Part shown: positions 9,836 through 19,013 of the stretch, piece by piece
How positions within the stretch are numbered: the first letter of the stretch is position 1
How the letters are laid out: each line of letters begins with the position of its first letter
Assembly (NCBI RefSeq): GCF_000620465.1
Contig: NZ_JIBE01000003.1
Coordinates: forward strand, 124,001 to 188,000
Direction: 5' to 3'
Source of the DNA: Ralstonia sp. UNC404CL21Col
Lineage (GTDB): Bacteria > Pseudomonadota > Gammaproteobacteria > Burkholderiales > Burkholderiaceae
DNA length: 64,000 nucleotides
Position numbers and translations under genes: made by a program
The notes under the pieces: model-generated
Database searches by the model: none
Seen by the model: the letters and a program-made list of their open reading frames with translations, nothing else
What the model was told of the DNA's origin: nothing

Positions 9836-11281
9836 TTAGAGACCGGTGTGCTGGGCGATATAGCCCTTGATGCGGTCAACGTCTGCCGGCATGACTTCGA
9901 AACGCTGCGGCAGTGACTCGATATCGGCGTAGCCAGCCGGGCGCTCCGGCTCGCGGTCCAGCGCTTCGCGAATGGTGTCGCCAAACTTGGCCGGCAACGC
10001 CGTTTCCAGCACCACCATCGGCACGCCCGGCGTCAGGTTTTCGCGCGCCACTTTCACGCCGTCAGCGGTGTGGGTGTCGATCATCGTGCCGTACGTGGCA
10101 AACACGTCGCGGATTGTATCGACGCGGTCGTCGTGGGAGCTGCGGCCCGAGACAAAGCCGAACTCGGCGATGCGGTCGAACTCCGGCTTGCCCGTCATCG
10201 AGAAACCGCCCTTTTCGTCCACGTCGCGGAAGAGTTGCGCGAGGCGTGCCGGATCACGATCCAGCAGGTCGAACACGAAGCGCTCGAAGTTCGACGCCTT
10301 GCTGATGTCCATGCTGGGGCTGGAGGTGTGGTACGTCTGGGCGGCCGAACGCACGCGGTACGTGCCGGTGCGGAAGAACTCGTCGAGCACGTCGTTCTCG
10401 TTGGTGGCCACGACCAGCTTGTCGATCGGCAAACCCATCATGCGTGCGATGTGGCCCGCGCAAACATTGCCGAAGTTGCCCGACGGCACGCAGAACGACA
10501 CCTTGTCGCCAATCTTCGGGGCGGCAAGCAGGTAGCCCTTGAAGTAATAAACGACCTGGGCAACGACGCGTGCCCAGTTGATCGAGTTGACCGTACCGAT
10601 CTTCTGGCGGGCCTTGTAGTCGAGATCGTTCGACACCGCCTTGACGATGTCCTGCGCGTCGTCGAACACGCCTTCGATGGCGATGTTGAAGATGTTCTTG
10701 TCTTGCAGGCTGAACATCTGCGCGGTCTGGAACGCGCTCATCTTGCGATGCGGGCTCAGCATGAACACGCGCACGCCGCGCTTGCCGCGCATGGCGTATT
10801 CGGCGGCGCTGCCCGTGTCGCCGGAGGTGGCGCCGAGGATGTTCAGCTCGGCGTGCTCACGATCGAGCGCGTATTCGAACAGGTTGCCCAGCAGCTGCAT
10901 CGCCATGTCCTTGAAGGCCAGCGTCGGGCCGTTCGACAGGCACAGCAGCGACAGCGACGTGCCGCCCTCCTCGCCCAGCTTGTGCAGCGGGGTGATGTCC
11001 GCGGTGTTGTCGCCCGCGCGTGCGTTGCAGTAGACCTCGGGCGTATAGGTACGGCGGGTCAGTGCGCGCAGGTCGTCTTCCGGAATGTCGGTGGCGAACT
11101 TGCGCAGGATCTCAAAGGCGAGGTCGGCGTACGGCAGGTCGCGCCAGCGGGTCAGCTCCTCAACGCTGACTTGCGGATACTGCTCGGGCAGGTACAGGCC
11201 GCCGTCCGGCGCCAGGCCGCCCAGCAGGATGCGGGAGAAACTTTGCGGCTCTGCATGGCCGCGGGTCGATCGGTATTGCAT
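9836..11281 (-). CDS. thrC: Threonine synthase
   Basis: This PLP enzyme converts O-phosphohomoserine to threonine. The 481-residue product is of the long bacterial/fungal type, with LPEQYPQV near the N-terminus, the PLP lysine in GPTLAFKDMAMQLLG, and the phosphate-binding glycine stretch GATSGDTGSAAEYA. It lies 15 bp after hom, so both steps from aspartate semialdehyde toward threonine are co-transcribed. Confidence 0.97.
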   Translation of the reverse strand: MQYRSTRGHAEPQSFSRILLGGLAPDGGLYLPEQYPQVSVEELTRWRDLPYADLAFEILRKFATDIPEDDLRALTRRTYTPEVYCNARAGDNTADITPLHKLGEEGGTSLSLLCLSNGPTLAFKDMAMQLLGNLFEYALDREHAELNILGATSGDTGSAAEYAMRGKRGVRVFMLSPHRKMSAFQTAQMFSLQDKNIFNIAIEGVFDDAQDIVKAVSNDLDYKARQKIGTVNSINWARVVAQVVYYFKGYLLAAPKIGDKVSFCVPSGNFGNVCAGHIARMMGLPIDKLVVATNENDVLDEFFRTGTYRVRSAAQTYHTSSPSMDISKASNFERFVFDLLDRDPARLAQLFRDVDEKGGFSMTGKPEFDRIAEFGFVSGRSSHDDRVDTIRDVFATYGTMIDTHTADGVKVARENLTPGVPMVVLETALPAKFGDTIREALDREPERPAGYADIESLPQRFEVMPADVDRIKGYIAQHTGL

Positions 11282-11296
11282 GCTCGTGTCCTGCGC

Positions 11297-12616
11297 TTAG
11301 TTCAGTTCTTCCATGCGGATGCGCGTGACCTTCGACAGCACGGTCGGCAGCGCTTCGATGGCGGCGATGGCAGCGTTCACGCGCTTCTCGACCGTCACGT
11401 GCGACAGCATGATGATGTCGGTCTGCGGCTCGCCTTCGCGCGATTCCTTCTGCAGCATGGCGTCGATCGAGATGCCGCCTTCGGCCAGGATGCGCGTGAT
11501 GTCGGCCAGCACGCCGGTTTCATCTGCCACGCGCATGCGCAGGTAGTAGCTCGAACGCACTTCGTCGATCGGCAGCACGGGCGTATCGGACAGCGCGTCC
11601 GGCTGAAACGCCAGATGCGGCACGCGGTGTTCCGGGTCGGCCGTGTGCAGGCGCGTCACGTCCACCAGATCGGCGACGACGGCCGAAGCGGTCGGCTCGG
11701 CGCCGGCGCCCTTGCCGTAGTACAGCGTCGGGCCGACGGCATCGCCGTTGACGACCACGGCGTTCATCGCGCCCTCGACGTTGGCGATCAGGCGCTTGGC
11801 CGGCACCAGCGTCGGATGCACGCGCAGCTCGATGCCAGCCTCGGCACGGCGCGTGATGCCCAGCAGCTTGATGCGGTAGCCCAGTTCTTCGGCATAGCGA
11901 ATGTCGACGGCTTCCAGCTTGGTGATGCCTTCCACGTAGGCACGGTCGAACTGCACCGGCACGCCAAACGCGATGGCGCTCATGAGCGTCAGCTTGTGCG
12001 CGGCGTCAAAGCCCTCGATGTCGAAGGTTGGATCGGCCTCGGCGTAGCCCAGGCGCTGGGCTTCCTTCAACACGGTGTCGAAGTCCAGGCCCTTGTCGCG
12101 CATCTCGGACAGGATGAAGTTCGTGGTGCCGTTGATGATGCCGGCGATCCACTCGATGCGGTTGGCCGTCAGGCCTTCGCGCAGTGCCTTGATGATGGGG
12201 ATGCCACCGGCCACGGCGGCTTCGAATGCCACCATCACGCCCTTGTCCTGTGCGGCCTTGAAGATCTCGTTGCCATGCACGGCCAGCAGCGCCTTGTTGG
12301 CGGTGACAACGTGCTTGCCATTGGCGATGGCGCGCAGCACCAGCTCGCGCGTCAGGTCATAGCCGCCGATCAGTTCCACGACGATATCGATCTCGGGCGA
12401 ATCCACAATCGCAAACGGGTCGTTCACCACCGGCACGGTCGCACCGGCTTCCTGCACGATGGCGCGCGCGCGGTCGAGATTGCGAACGGCAATCATGGCG
12501 ACTTCAATGCCGCGACCCGCGCGACGGCGGATTTCTTCCTGGTTCCGTTGCAGAACCTTGAGGGTACCGCCACCGACGGTACCGAGCCCGAGCAGGCCGA
12601 TCTTGATGGGATTCAT
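11297..12616 (-). CDS. hom: Homoserine dehydrogenase
   Basis: The enzyme reduces aspartate-4-semialdehyde to homoserine with NAD(P)H. The 439-residue form begins MNPIKIGLLGLGTVGGGTL (Rossmann GxGxxGG), continues with the catalytic region GTTNFILSEM and the substrate region around AEADPTFDIEG, and ends with an ACT domain (about 355-439) expected to bind threonine as feedback inhibitor. The ATG at 12616 is chosen because it begins the Rossmann fold; the frame is open further upstream. It is monofunctional (no aspartokinase part) and is first in a hom-thrC operon. Confidence 0.97.
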   Translation of the reverse strand: MNPIKIGLLGLGTVGGGTLKVLQRNQEEIRRRAGRGIEVAMIAVRNLDRARAIVQEAGATVPVVNDPFAIVDSPEIDIVVELIGGYDLTRELVLRAIANGKHVVTANKALLAVHGNEIFKAAQDKGVMVAFEAAVAGGIPIIKALREGLTANRIEWIAGIINGTTNFILSEMRDKGLDFDTVLKEAQRLGYAEADPTFDIEGFDAAHKLTLMSAIAFGVPVQFDRAYVEGITKLEAVDIRYAEELGYRIKLLGITRRAEAGIELRVHPTLVPAKRLIANVEGAMNAVVVNGDAVGPTLYYGKGAGAEPTASAVVADLVDVTRLHTADPEHRVPHLAFQPDALSDTPVLPIDEVRSSYYLRMRVADETGVLADITRILAEGGISIDAMLQKESREGEPQTDIIMLSHVTVEKRVNAAIAAIEALPTVLSKVTRIRMEELN

Positions 12617-12651
12617 GAGACGTGTCGTAGAGAAACGAAAAAGCGGAGAAG

Positions 12652-12686
12652 CAAAAAACACACAGGGCAGACGCCTCGGTCTGCCC
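12652..12686 (-). terminator. Intrinsic terminator between alaA and hom
   Basis: An 8-bp stem GGGCAGAC / GTCTGCCC with a 6-base loop is followed on the minus strand by TGTGTGTTTTTTGC. It lies 32 bases after the alaA stop and separates it from hom-thrC. Confidence 0.75.
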
Positions 12687-12717
12687 CGCAAGTGACTGAT
12701 CTGGCGGAAGACCGATC

Positions 12718-14007
12718 TTATGCGGCCCGGATGCCAGTACCGTGACGTTGACGGTACCGCTCCAGGAAGCGCGCAATTCGACCAATCGCTTCACGAAGAT
12801 CGTCTTCGTGCGGCAGGAAGACGATGCGGAAGTGGTCTGGCGAGTGCCAGTTGAAGCCCGTGCCCTGCACCAGCAGCACACGCTCTTCTTCCAGCAGCTG
12901 GCGGATGAAGGTCTGATCGTCTTCGATCGGGTACACGGCCGGGTCCAGGCGCGGGAACATGTACAGCGCAGCCTTGGGCTTCACGCACGTCACGCCGGGG
13001 ATCGCCGTGATCAGCTCGTGCGCCAGGTCACGCTGACGGCGCATGCGGCCGCCCGGCGCCACCAGGTCTTTGATGCTCTGGTAACCGCCCAGCGCAGTCT
13101 GGATCGCCCATTGGCCCGGCACGTTGGCGCACAGGCGCATCGACGACAGCATGTTGAGGCCTTCGATGTAATCCTTGGCCGGGCGCTTGTCACCGGACAC
13201 GACCATCCAGCCCGCGCGGTAGCCGCACGAACGGTAGCTCTTCGACAGGCTGTTGAACGTCACGGTCAGCACGTCTTCCGACAGCGAGCCGATCGCGGTG
13301 TGCTTGTTGTCGTCGAACAAGACCTTGTCGTACACCTCATCGGCGAAGATCACCAGGCCATGCTCGCGCGCAATGGCAACGATGCCGAGCAGCAGTTCGT
13401 CCGAATACAGCGCGCCGGTCGGGTTGTTCGGGTTGATGACGACGATGCCCTTGGTGTTGGGCGTGATCTTGGCGCGGATGTCGTCCAGGTCCGGCATCCA
13501 GCCATTGGCTTCGTCGCAGGTGTAGTGCACCGGCGTGCCGCCCGAAAGGCTCGTCACGGCGGTCCACAGCGGATAGTCGGGAGCCGGCAGGAGCAGCTCG
13601 TCGCCGGCGTCGAGCAGCGCGTTGGTGGCGAGCGAAATCAGCTCGGACGCGCCATTGCCCAGATAGATGTCGTCCAGCGTGACGTTCTTGATGCCCTGTT
13701 CCTGCGTGTAGTGCATCACCGCCTTGCGCGCCGCGAAGATGCCTTTGGAATCCGAATAGCCGGCCGAATTCGGCAGGTTACGGATCATGTCCAGTTGGAT
13801 CTCTTCCGGCGCATCGAAACCGAATGGGGCGAGGTTGCCGATATTCAGCTTGATGATCTTGTGGCCGTCTTCTTCCATCTGCTTGGCCTTTTCGAGCACG
13901 GGGCCGCGAATGTCATAGCAGACGTTGTTGAGCTTGGCGGATTTCTGGATCGTTTTCACGGGCAAGGCGGCGATGGGCGACGTTGAACGGGCTTGAACTA
14001 CGGGCAT
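12718..14007 (-). CDS. alaA: Alanine aminotransferase (AlaA/AlaT type)
   Basis: This class I PLP aminotransferase of about 429 residues matches the bacterial pyruvate-glutamate transaminase AlaA: KSAKLNNVCYDIRGPVLEKA at the start, YLGNGASELIS, VINPNNPTGALYS, the DEVYDK motif and the PLP lysine in NSLSKSYRSCGYRAGWM. It makes alanine from pyruvate and glutamate. The ATG at 14007 is preferred to an upstream GTG at 14022; neither has a strong ribosome site. It is transcribed alone. Confidence 0.93.
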   Translation of the reverse strand: MPVVQARSTSPIAALPVKTIQKSAKLNNVCYDIRGPVLEKAKQMEEDGHKIIKLNIGNLAPFGFDAPEEIQLDMIRNLPNSAGYSDSKGIFAARKAVMHYTQEQGIKNVTLDDIYLGNGASELISLATNALLDAGDELLLPAPDYPLWTAVTSLSGGTPVHYTCDEANGWMPDLDDIRAKITPNTKGIVVINPNNPTGALYSDELLLGIVAIAREHGLVIFADEVYDKVLFDDNKHTAIGSLSEDVLTVTFNSLSKSYRSCGYRAGWMVVSGDKRPAKDYIEGLNMLSSMRLCANVPGQWAIQTALGGYQSIKDLVAPGGRMRRQRDLAHELITAIPGVTCVKPKAALYMFPRLDPAVYPIEDDQTFIRQLLEEERVLLVQGTGFNWHSPDHFRIVFLPHEDDLREAIGRIARFLERYRQRHGTGIRAA

Positions 14008-14117
14008 TCTGTGGCACAGCACAGCGGCGACGGTAACGCCACACAGCGGCAGGCACCGCTGCGCTTATTCCTTGCCGGGCATCGCTTATGGCGCGGCGGG
14101 CGAAGGAGAGAAAAAGA

Positions 14118-14139
14118 TATAATTTAGCCCATTATGACA
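14118..14139. promoter_or_regulatory. Back-to-back -10-like elements between alaA and the Ara4N block
   Basis: On the plus strand TATAAT lies at 14118-14123. On the minus strand an extended -10 (TGT-CATAAT) lies at 14131-14139. Neither has a good -35 partner, so the call is tentative. Confidence 0.35.
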
Positions 14140-14255
14140 GACTTAGGCGGGCATTTTTGCAACGCAGCGAAACCCGCCCGGACGTCTGAAACCTAGCGCC
14201 CTGCCAGCGTGCCGCCGCATGCGCCGCAGGCATCGCGCCCGATGGGATTCCCGCC

Positions 14256-14636
14256 TTGAAGCTCCATTCATCCGATTCGTCGACCATCCTCAATACCGTC
14301 ACCGGCTATGGCGACGGGTATATCGAAATCAACAAGGTGCGCTACGAGCACTCCGTGCTGGTGATGCCCGAGGGCGCCGTGGTGCCGTGGGACCTTGCGC
14401 GCTTTGAGGACCTGACGCCCGAACATTTCTCCCGCCTGCTCGAACTCGGTGCCGAAGTGGTGATCTTCGGGACAGGCAACAAGCTGCGTTTCCCGCATCC
14501 GCGGCTGACGGTGCCGCTCACCGAGAAGCGCATCGGCGTGGACGCCATGGACCTGCAGGCCGCCGGCCGCACTTACAACATCCTAATGCTGGAAGGCCGC
14601 AAGGTGGCCGCCGCCCTGCTGATCGAGCGCGCCTGA
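14256..14636 (+). CDS. Mth938-like domain protein
   Basis: This 126-residue protein belongs to the small Mth938/NDUFAF3 fold family: GYGDGYIEINKVRYEHSVLVMPEG, LGAEVVIFGTGNKLRFP and AGRTYNILMLEGRKVAAALL are its conserved blocks. Bacterial members are of unknown biochemical function; the mitochondrial relative assists complex I assembly. Its stop lies 4 bp before the arnT start, so it is translationally linked to the Ara4N genes, though a functional tie is not established. Confidence 0.85.
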   Translation: MKLHSSDSSTILNTVTGYGDGYIEINKVRYEHSVLVMPEGAVVPWDLARFEDLTPEHFSRLLELGAEVVIFGTGNKLRFPHPRLTVPLTEKRIGVDAMDLQAAGRTYNILMLEGRKVAAALLIERA

Positions 14637-14640
14637 CCGC

Positions 14641-16311
14641 ATGTCGATCGACCGCACCGCCCAAGCGCCCACCCTCCCCTGGCGCAACGCTTCCCTTTGG
14701 CTGCTGGCCGCTGCGTTCCTGGCCGTCTGGCTCGGTACGCTGGGCTACCGGCACCTGATTCCCACCGACGAAGGCCGCTACGCCGAAATTGCGCGCGAGA
14801 TGTTCGTCTCCGGCGACTGGGTGACCATCCGTTACAACGCCCTGAAGTATTTCGAGAAGCCACCACTGCAGATGTGGGGCACCGCGCTCGCCTATACGTT
14901 GTTCGGCATCGGCGACTGGCAGGCGCGGCTGTTCACCGCGCTTTCCGGCATCGTCGGCATTGTTTTCACGATGCTGGCGGCGGCGCGCTGGTGGGGCAGG
15001 CGGACGGCCGTCATCAGTGGGCTGGTGCTGGCGAGTGCGCCTCTGTGGAATGTGGGGTCGCACTTCAATTCGCTGGACATGGGGGTGGCCGGCTGCATGA
15101 CGATGGCGCTGGGCTCGCTGTTGCTGGCGCAGCATCCGAATGCGACGCGCGCGCAGCAGCGCGGCTGGATGTGGGCCTGCTGGGCGTCGATGGCGCTTGC
15201 GGTATTGAGCAAGGGCCTGATCGGCGTGGTGCTGCCAGGCTTCGTGCTGGTGGTCTATACGTTGGTCGCGCGCGACTGGGCGCTCTGGAAGCGCCTGCAT
15301 CTCGTGACTGGGCTGATCATCTTCTTTGCCGTGGGCGCGCCTTGGTTCGTGTTGATCTCCATGCGCAACCCGGAATTTGCCTGGTTCTTCTTCGTGCACG
15401 AGCATTTCCAGCGCTTCACGTCGACCGTGCACAACCGCAATGCGCCGTTCTGGTATTTCGTGCCGCTGCTGGTGGCCGGTTTCCTGCCTTGGCTAGCGCA
15501 ATTGCCCGGCGCCGCACGCCTGACCATGGCGCGCGCCGAAACCGCCAGCAACGGCTTCCGCCCGACGCTGGTGCTCGGCCTGTGGGCCGTCCTGATCTTC
15601 GCGTTTTTCAGCATTTCCGACTCGAAGCTGCCGGGCTACATCTTCCCGATCATTCCCGCGCTGGCGATTCTGGCGGCCCTGGTACTGGAGCAAACCAGCG
15701 AGCGCGCGTGGCGCTGGCAACTCAGGGCCTTCCTGGCGCTTGCGCTGGTCGGCCTCGCAGCCAGCGGTTACGTGGCGACGATGTCGTCCGGCATGTACCC
15801 GAATGCAGTGTTTTCCCGCTTTGCGGTATTCCTGGCCGTGGCATTCGCGGCGGGAGCTGCGTTCACGTGGCTCGCCATTCGCTTGGCAGGCCGGCGCTTC
15901 GAGAGCGTCGTCGCGTTTGCGTGCGCGTGGTTCCTGACGTTTACGGCGGCGATGCTCGGCCACGAAGCCTTTGGGCGCTCGATGTCGGGTATCGATCTCG
16001 TGCCTGCCGTCCGGCCGTGGCTCAAGCCCGACGTGCCGTTCTATGCGGTGGAGCGTCTGGACCATACAATGCCGTTTTACCTCGGCAGGCCCACCATCAT
16101 GGTGCAGGAACCCGACGAATTGGCCTTCGGCGTGGCGCAGGAGCCGACCAAGTGGGTGCCGACCACCGAAGCGTTCGTGGCGCGCTGGAAAGCCGGCGAC
16201 CAGGCCGTCGCCATGATGGGGCCGGGGACCTATGATCGACTGACGGCCCAAGGCGTACCGATGATCGTGATCGCCCGCGATGCCCGCCGCGTCATCGTCC
16301 GGCGCAACTAG
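14641..16311 (+). CDS. arnT: ArnT-like lipid A Ara4N transferase (GT39 family)
   Basis: This 556-residue inner-membrane glycosyltransferase has many hydrophobic helices. The first periplasmic loop carries the acidic catalytic motif TDEGRYAEIAREM (about 39-51), followed by YFEKPPLQMWG, as in ArnT and protein O-mannosyltransferase relatives. ArnT moves 4-amino-4-deoxy-L-arabinose from undecaprenyl phosphate to lipid A phosphates on the periplasmic face, which lowers negative charge and protects from polymyxins. The neighbouring arn genes fix the substrate prediction. It is transcribed with the Mth938-like gene. Confidence 0.9.
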   Translation: MSIDRTAQAPTLPWRNASLWLLAAAFLAVWLGTLGYRHLIPTDEGRYAEIAREMFVSGDWVTIRYNALKYFEKPPLQMWGTALAYTLFGIGDWQARLFTALSGIVGIVFTMLAAARWWGRRTAVISGLVLASAPLWNVGSHFNSLDMGVAGCMTMALGSLLLAQHPNATRAQQRGWMWACWASMALAVLSKGLIGVVLPGFVLVVYTLVARDWALWKRLHLVTGLIIFFAVGAPWFVLISMRNPEFAWFFFVHEHFQRFTSTVHNRNAPFWYFVPLLVAGFLPWLAQLPGAARLTMARAETASNGFRPTLVLGLWAVLIFAFFSISDSKLPGYIFPIIPALAILAALVLEQTSERAWRWQLRAFLALALVGLAASGYVATMSSGMYPNAVFSRFAVFLAVAFAAGAAFTWLAIRLAGRRFESVVAFACAWFLTFTAAMLGHEAFGRSMSGIDLVPAVRPWLKPDVPFYAVERLDHTMPFYLGRPTIMVQEPDELAFGVAQEPTKWVPTTEAFVARWKAGDQAVAMMGPGTYDRLTAQGVPMIVIARDARRVIVRRN

Positions 16312-16437
16312 GTTTTACCGCCACGGATTCTCGAAAGGGGCGCGCAAGCGGAATTGTCGTAACATGCGCCCCGGCGGCGGGATTGAGAATGTTCGTACGG
16401 GGAAACCGCCGCAGTCTGCAAAACATCAAAAGAACAC

Positions 16438-16809
16438 ATGAATCTGGTCACTTTCGGGCTGATCCTGACGGGCGTCATGCTCAATGCCTGCGCCCAACTG
16501 CTGCTCAAGGCGGGCGTCAACAACATCGGCCGCTTTGCGTTTTCGGCTGACAACATCCTGCCGATCGGCATCAAGCTTGCAACGCAGTGGCCCATCATTG
16601 GGGGGCTGTCGTGCTACGTCATCTCGGTGGTGGTGTGGATTCTCGGGCTGTCACGCGTGGATGTGACCATCGCGTATCCGATGCTGTCGCTGGGCTACGT
16701 GGTCAACGCCTTCCTGGCGTGGTATCTGTTTGGCGAAGTGCTGACGGTGCAGCGCCTGATCGGCATCGCGATCATTCTCGTCGGCGTCCTTGTGCTGGCT
16801 CGTTCGTGA
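16438..16809 (+). CDS. ArnE/ArnF-like SMR-family flippase subunit
   Basis: This 123-residue four-helix protein is of the small multidrug resistance/EamA fold. LNACAQLLLKAG at the first helix, VDVTIAYPMLSLGYVVNAF (the SMR signature region) and GEVLTVQRLIGIAIILVG at the end match ArnE/ArnF, which together flip undecaprenyl-phosphate-Ara4N across the inner membrane. E. coli needs two such proteins; only one is encoded here, so it may act as a homodimer. A 126-bp gap after arnT may contain a promoter. Confidence 0.85.
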   Translation: MNLVTFGLILTGVMLNACAQLLLKAGVNNIGRFAFSADNILPIGIKLATQWPIIGGLSCYVISVVVWILGLSRVDVTIAYPMLSLGYVVNAFLAWYLFGEVLTVQRLIGIAIILVGVLVLARS

Positions 16810-16849
16810 GCCGATCCGCTCACACCCAGCCTCCAACCTCATTCAAGTC

Positions 16850-18010
16850 ATGACGCAAACCACCGCCACTGCCGAGCTTCCCTTCCTACCCTTCGTGCGC
16901 CCGACCATTGACGAAGCGACCATCGCTGCCGTGGCCGATGTGCTGCGCTCGGGCTGGATCACGTCGGGGCCCAAGGTCGCCGCATTCGAAGCCGCGCTGT
17001 CGGAATACTTCGGCGGCCGTATCGTCCGCACATTCGCCAACGGCACGGCCACGATGGAAGTCGCGCTGCGCATCGCGGGTATCGGCCCTGGCGACGAAGT
17101 CATTACGACGCCGATCTCGTGGGTCGCCACCTCCAACGTGGTGCTGACGGTCGGCGCCAAGCCTGTCTTCGTCGATATCGACCCCGTGACGCGCAACATC
17201 GACCTGGACAAGGTCGAGGCCGCCATCACGCCGCGCACCAAGGCGATCATTCCGGTCTATCTGTCGGGGCTGCCCGTCGACATGGACCGTCTGTACGACA
17301 TCGCCCGCCGCCACAAACTGCGCGTGGTGGAAGACGCCGCACAGGCCATTGGTTCGCGCTGGGGCGACAAGCGCATCGGCGAGATCGGAGACCTGGTCAG
17401 CTTCAGCTTCCAGGCCAACAAGAACATCACGACCATCGAAGGCGGCGCGCTGGTGCTCAACACACCCGAAGAAGCCGTGCTGGCCGAAAAATATCGCCTG
17501 CAGGGCGTCGTGCGCACCGGCTTTGACGGCATGGAAGTCGATCTGGTGGGCGGCAAGTTCAACCTGACCGACGTGAATGCGGTGATCGGCCTGGGGCAGT
17601 TCGCTCAGCTGGAAGCCGTCACTGCCCGACGCGCTGCGCTGGCCCGCCGCTACTTTGCCGGCATGCGCGCAGCCGACATCGAGTCGTTCGGCGTCGAACT
17701 GCCGGTGGAGAACTTTACGAATACCAACTGGCACATGTTCCAGATCGTGCTGCCGCTGGACCGCCTGAAGGTCGATCGCGCCGGGTTCATGGCCGGCCTG
17801 AAGACGCTGGGCATCGGCGCGGGCGTGCACTACCCGCCGATCCACCTGTTCAAGCTCTATCGCGAACTCGGCTGGAAGCCGGGCATGTTCCCGGTGGCCG
17901 AGCGCATTGGCCGTGCCATCGTTACGCTGCCGATGTTTGCCGGCATGGAAGATTCCGATGTGGATCGCGTGGTCAGCGCGGTCCGCCAACTTTGCGCCCA
18001 GTACCAATAA
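16850..18010 (+). CDS. arnB: UDP-Ara4N aminotransferase ArnB
   Basis: This PLP-dependent enzyme of the DegT/DnrJ/EryC1 family has 386 residues. It converts UDP-4-keto-arabinose to UDP-Ara4N with glutamate. Seen are RSGWITSGPKVAAFE, VISW-like TPISWVATSNV, EDAAQAIGSRW and the PLP lysine Lys191 in FSFQANKNITTIEGG. The ATG at 16850 gives the family-like N-terminus; an upstream start at 16790 would overlap the flippase gene. ArnC follows after 7 bp. Confidence 0.95.
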   Translation: MTQTTATAELPFLPFVRPTIDEATIAAVADVLRSGWITSGPKVAAFEAALSEYFGGRIVRTFANGTATMEVALRIAGIGPGDEVITTPISWVATSNVVLTVGAKPVFVDIDPVTRNIDLDKVEAAITPRTKAIIPVYLSGLPVDMDRLYDIARRHKLRVVEDAAQAIGSRWGDKRIGEIGDLVSFSFQANKNITTIEGGALVLNTPEEAVLAEKYRLQGVVRTGFDGMEVDLVGGKFNLTDVNAVIGLGQFAQLEAVTARRAALARRYFAGMRAADIESFGVELPVENFTNTNWHMFQIVLPLDRLKVDRAGFMAGLKTLGIGAGVHYPPIHLFKLYRELGWKPGMFPVAERIGRAIVTLPMFAGMEDSDVDRVVSAVRQLCAQYQ

Positions 18011-18017
18011 TCCAATA

Positions 18018-19013
18018 ATGAAGACACCCGCTCTCTCGGTCGTCATTCCTGTTTACAACGAAGAAGACGGGCTCGCCGCGCTGTTTGCGCGTCTGTATCC
18101 CGCACTCGACGCGCTCGGCATCTCGTATGAGGTCGTGTTCGTCAACGACGGCAGCCGCGACCGCTCCGCCGCCATGCTGGCCGAACAGTTCCGCGCGCGT
18201 CCGGACAGCACGCGCGTCGTGCTGTTCAACGGCAACTACGGCCAGCACATGGCCATCCTGGCCGGCTTCGAACATGCGCGCGGCGAACGCGTCGTCACGC
18301 TCGATGCCGACTTGCAGAACCCGCCGGAAGAAATCGGCCGCCTGGTCGAAAAGCTCGACGAAGGCTACGACTACGTCGGCACCATCCGCCGCGTGCGCCA
18401 GGACAGCTGGTTCCGCCGCACCGCGTCGCGCGCAATGAACTCGCTTCGCGAGCGCATCACGCACATCAAGATGACCGACCAAGGCTGCATGCTGCGCGCC
18501 TACAGCCGGACCATCGTCGACACCATCAACCGCTGCCGCGAAGTCAACACCTTCATCCCGGCGCTGGCTTACACCTTCAGCAAGAACCCCACCGAAATCG
18601 AAGTCGACCACGAAGAGCGCTTCGCGGGCGAGTCGAAGTACTCGCTGTACAAGCTCGTACGCCTGAATTTCGATCTGGTGACGGGCTTCTCGGTGGTGCC
18701 GCTGCAGTGGTTCTCGGCGATCGGGATGCTGCTCTCGTTCGCCTCGGCGGTCCTGTTCATTCTGCTGGTGATACGCCGCTTCGTCCTGGGCGCGGAAGTC
18801 CAGGGCGTGTTCACGCTGTTCGCCATCACGTTCTTCCTGATGGGCGTACTGCTGTTCGGTATCGGCTTGCTCGGCGAGTACATCGGCCGGATTTATCAAC
18901 AAGTGCGCGAGCGCCCGCGCTATCTGGTGCAGGGCGTGCTGGAAGAAACCTCGCACCTGCATGAAGCCGGTGCCGCCGACCTGAAGACGGGCACGCAGCG
19001 AGGTGTTGCATGA
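18018..19013 (+). CDS. arnC: Undecaprenyl-phosphate Ara4FN transferase ArnC
   Basis: This GT2 family enzyme has 331 residues: LSVVIPVYNEEDGL at the N-terminus, VNDGSRDRS, LDADLQNPPEEI (DxD-type motif) and two C-terminal transmembrane helices (about 230-300). It transfers formylated Ara4N from UDP to undecaprenyl phosphate on the cytoplasmic face. The stop codon overlaps the start of the next gene (ATGA), indicating translational coupling with the formyltransferase. Confidence 0.95.
   Translation: MKTPALSVVIPVYNEEDGLAALFARLYPALDALGISYEVVFVNDGSRDRSAAMLAEQFRARPDSTRVVLFNGNYGQHMAILAGFEHARGERVVTLDADLQNPPEEIGRLVEKLDEGYDYVGTIRRVRQDSWFRRTASRAMNSLRERITHIKMTDQGCMLRAYSRTIVDTINRCREVNTFIPALAYTFSKNPTEIEVDHEERFAGESKYSLYKLVRLNFDLVTGFSVVPLQWFSAIGMLLSFASAVLFILLVIRRFVLGAEVQGVFTLFAITFFLMGVLLFGIGLLGEYIGRIYQQVRERPRYLVQGVLEETSHLHEAGAADLKTGTQRGVA

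Noticed and set aside
16312-16437. PmrA/PhoP-type regulatory repeat before the flippase gene
   Set aside because: No pair of CTTAAT-like hexamers with the expected 5-base spacing is present.
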